Of a stretch of 16,353 nucleotides of DNA, positions 15,907 through 16,353 are shown piece by piece (within the stretch, counting starts at the first letter, position 1; the number at the start of each line of letters is the position of its first letter). The translations under genes were made by a program, and so were the position numbers. Origin of the DNA: an uncultured Oxalobacteraceae bacterium (lineage in GTDB: Bacteria > Pseudomonadota > Gammaproteobacteria > Burkholderiales > Burkholderiaceae); assembly GCA_946478765.1 (NCBI GenBank), contig CAMLDH010000050.1:1-16353 (forward strand), written 5' to 3'. Below the pieces are notes generated by a model that was given only the letters and a program-made list of their open reading frames with translations, made no database searches and was not told the origin of the DNA.

Positions 15907-16353
15907 ATGCAATACGACGTCGTCGACACACAAATTTCGCCAGAAGGCCGCCTCGATGTTTTATCCAAGGCCGAAGTCAATAAATTGCGGGACAACAGCC
16001 AAGGCGGGTTATACGAGGTATTTCGCAATTGCTCGCTTGCCGTGCTCAATTGCGGCAATGATCTGGATGATGGCAAGGAATTGCTGGAGCGCTACCAGTC
16101 GTTCGATATCAGCATTATCCAGCGCGAACGCGGCATCAAGCTCGACATCAAGGGGGCTCCCGCGATTGCGTTTGTCGGTGACAAGATGATCAAGGGGATT
16201 CACGAGCATCTGTTCGCCGTGTTGCGCGATATTATTTTCGTCAACGACGAAATCACCGGCAATCCGAAATTTGATCTGTTAACGTCGGAAGGCGTGACCG
16301 ATTCGGTATTTCATATCCTGCGCAACGCAAATGTACTGCGTCCGATGACCAAT
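15907..16353 (+). CDS. ppnN: Pyrimidine/purine nucleotide 5'-monophosphate nucleosidase PpnN (YgdH), N-terminal part
   Basis: The frame runs off the window end after 149 residues. TQISPEGRLDVLSKAEVNKL, LYEVFRNCSLAVLNCG, FDISIIQRERGIKLDIKGAP, HEHLFAVLRDIIFV and VFHILRNANVL align by eye with the N-terminal domain of E. coli PpnN. PpnN splits nucleoside monophosphates into base and ribose 5-phosphate and is controlled by (p)ppGpp in E. coli. Only the regulatory N-terminal domain is in view; the LOG-type catalytic domain (GG...PGGxGTxxE) must lie beyond 16353. ATG 15907 matches the conserved start, with GGAAAAA as a weak ribosome site. The family call is confident; the completeness of the gene is unknown. 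Confidence 0.92.
   Translation, partial: MQYDVVDTQISPEGRLDVLSKAEVNKLRDNSQGGLYEVFRNCSLAVLNCGNDLDDGKELLERYQSFDISIIQRERGIKLDIKGAPAIAFVGDKMIKGIHEHLFAVLRDIIFVNDEITGNPKFDLLTSEGVTDSVFHILRNANVLRPMTN

Noticed and set aside
15732..15983. An 83-codon plus-strand ORF before ppnN
   Set aside because: It overlaps the conserved PpnN start in another frame and shows no family signature or good ribosome site.
1..16353. CRISPR array, tRNA or rRNA genes
   Set aside because: I saw no regularly spaced direct repeats, no tRNA-like cloverleaf with a TTC loop, and no rRNA sequence in the intergenic regions.

Overview
The window looks like chromosomal core sequence of a betaproteobacterium in the order Burkholderiales, most like the Oxalobacteraceae (Herminiimonas/Janthinobacterium type). 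The reasons are the gene order carA-carB-greA-(DUF4149)-yhbY-rlmE-ftsH-folP-glmM, moderate GC content and the style of the proteins. The genus is an inference; no search was run.

Layout. (1) 43-1848: a secreted NlpC/P60 cell-wall hydrolase (minus) diverges from a response regulator (plus) whose second domain reads as a degenerate GGDEF domain. (2) 1942-2349: a GlcG/HbpS-like small protein. (3) 2350-2997: no intact gene. The minus strand keeps decayed pieces that I read as nfrB (glycosyltransferase; phage N4 adsorption protein B) joined to the 3' end of nfrA (outer-membrane partner). A plus-strand terminator and the carA promoter now lie in this debris. (4) 2998-7372: carA and carB, overlapping by 8 bases, make carbamoyl phosphate for pyrimidines and arginine. 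A long hairpin separates them from greA. (5) 7470-8902: greA, a four-helix membrane protein, and convergent yhbY. (6) 9001-14292: rlmE, ftsH, folP and glmM. They cover 23S rRNA methylation, membrane proteolysis, folate synthesis and UDP-GlcNAc precursor synthesis. A candidate heat-shock promoter precedes ftsH, and a strong terminator follows it. (7) 14293-15906: an insertion-sequence graveyard holding an IS66 transposase fragment (minus), a 5'-truncated and frameshifted IS5/IS427-type element (plus), and unrecognised decayed sequence. (8) 15907 to the window end: the start of ppnN, a nucleotide 5'-monophosphate nucleosidase.

The most interesting part is 11885-12065, just before folP. A 45-codon ORF with its own Shine-Dalgarno covers the whole left arm of a 34-base inverted repeat (30/34 matched, 20 perfect). 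The right arm contains the best Shine-Dalgarno and ATG available to folP. This is the geometry of leader-peptide control of translation, but a small palindromic mobile element dropped into the spacer would look similar. The second strong observation is the nfrB-nfrA fusion remnant, which suggests this lineage lost an N4-type surface glycan/receptor system.
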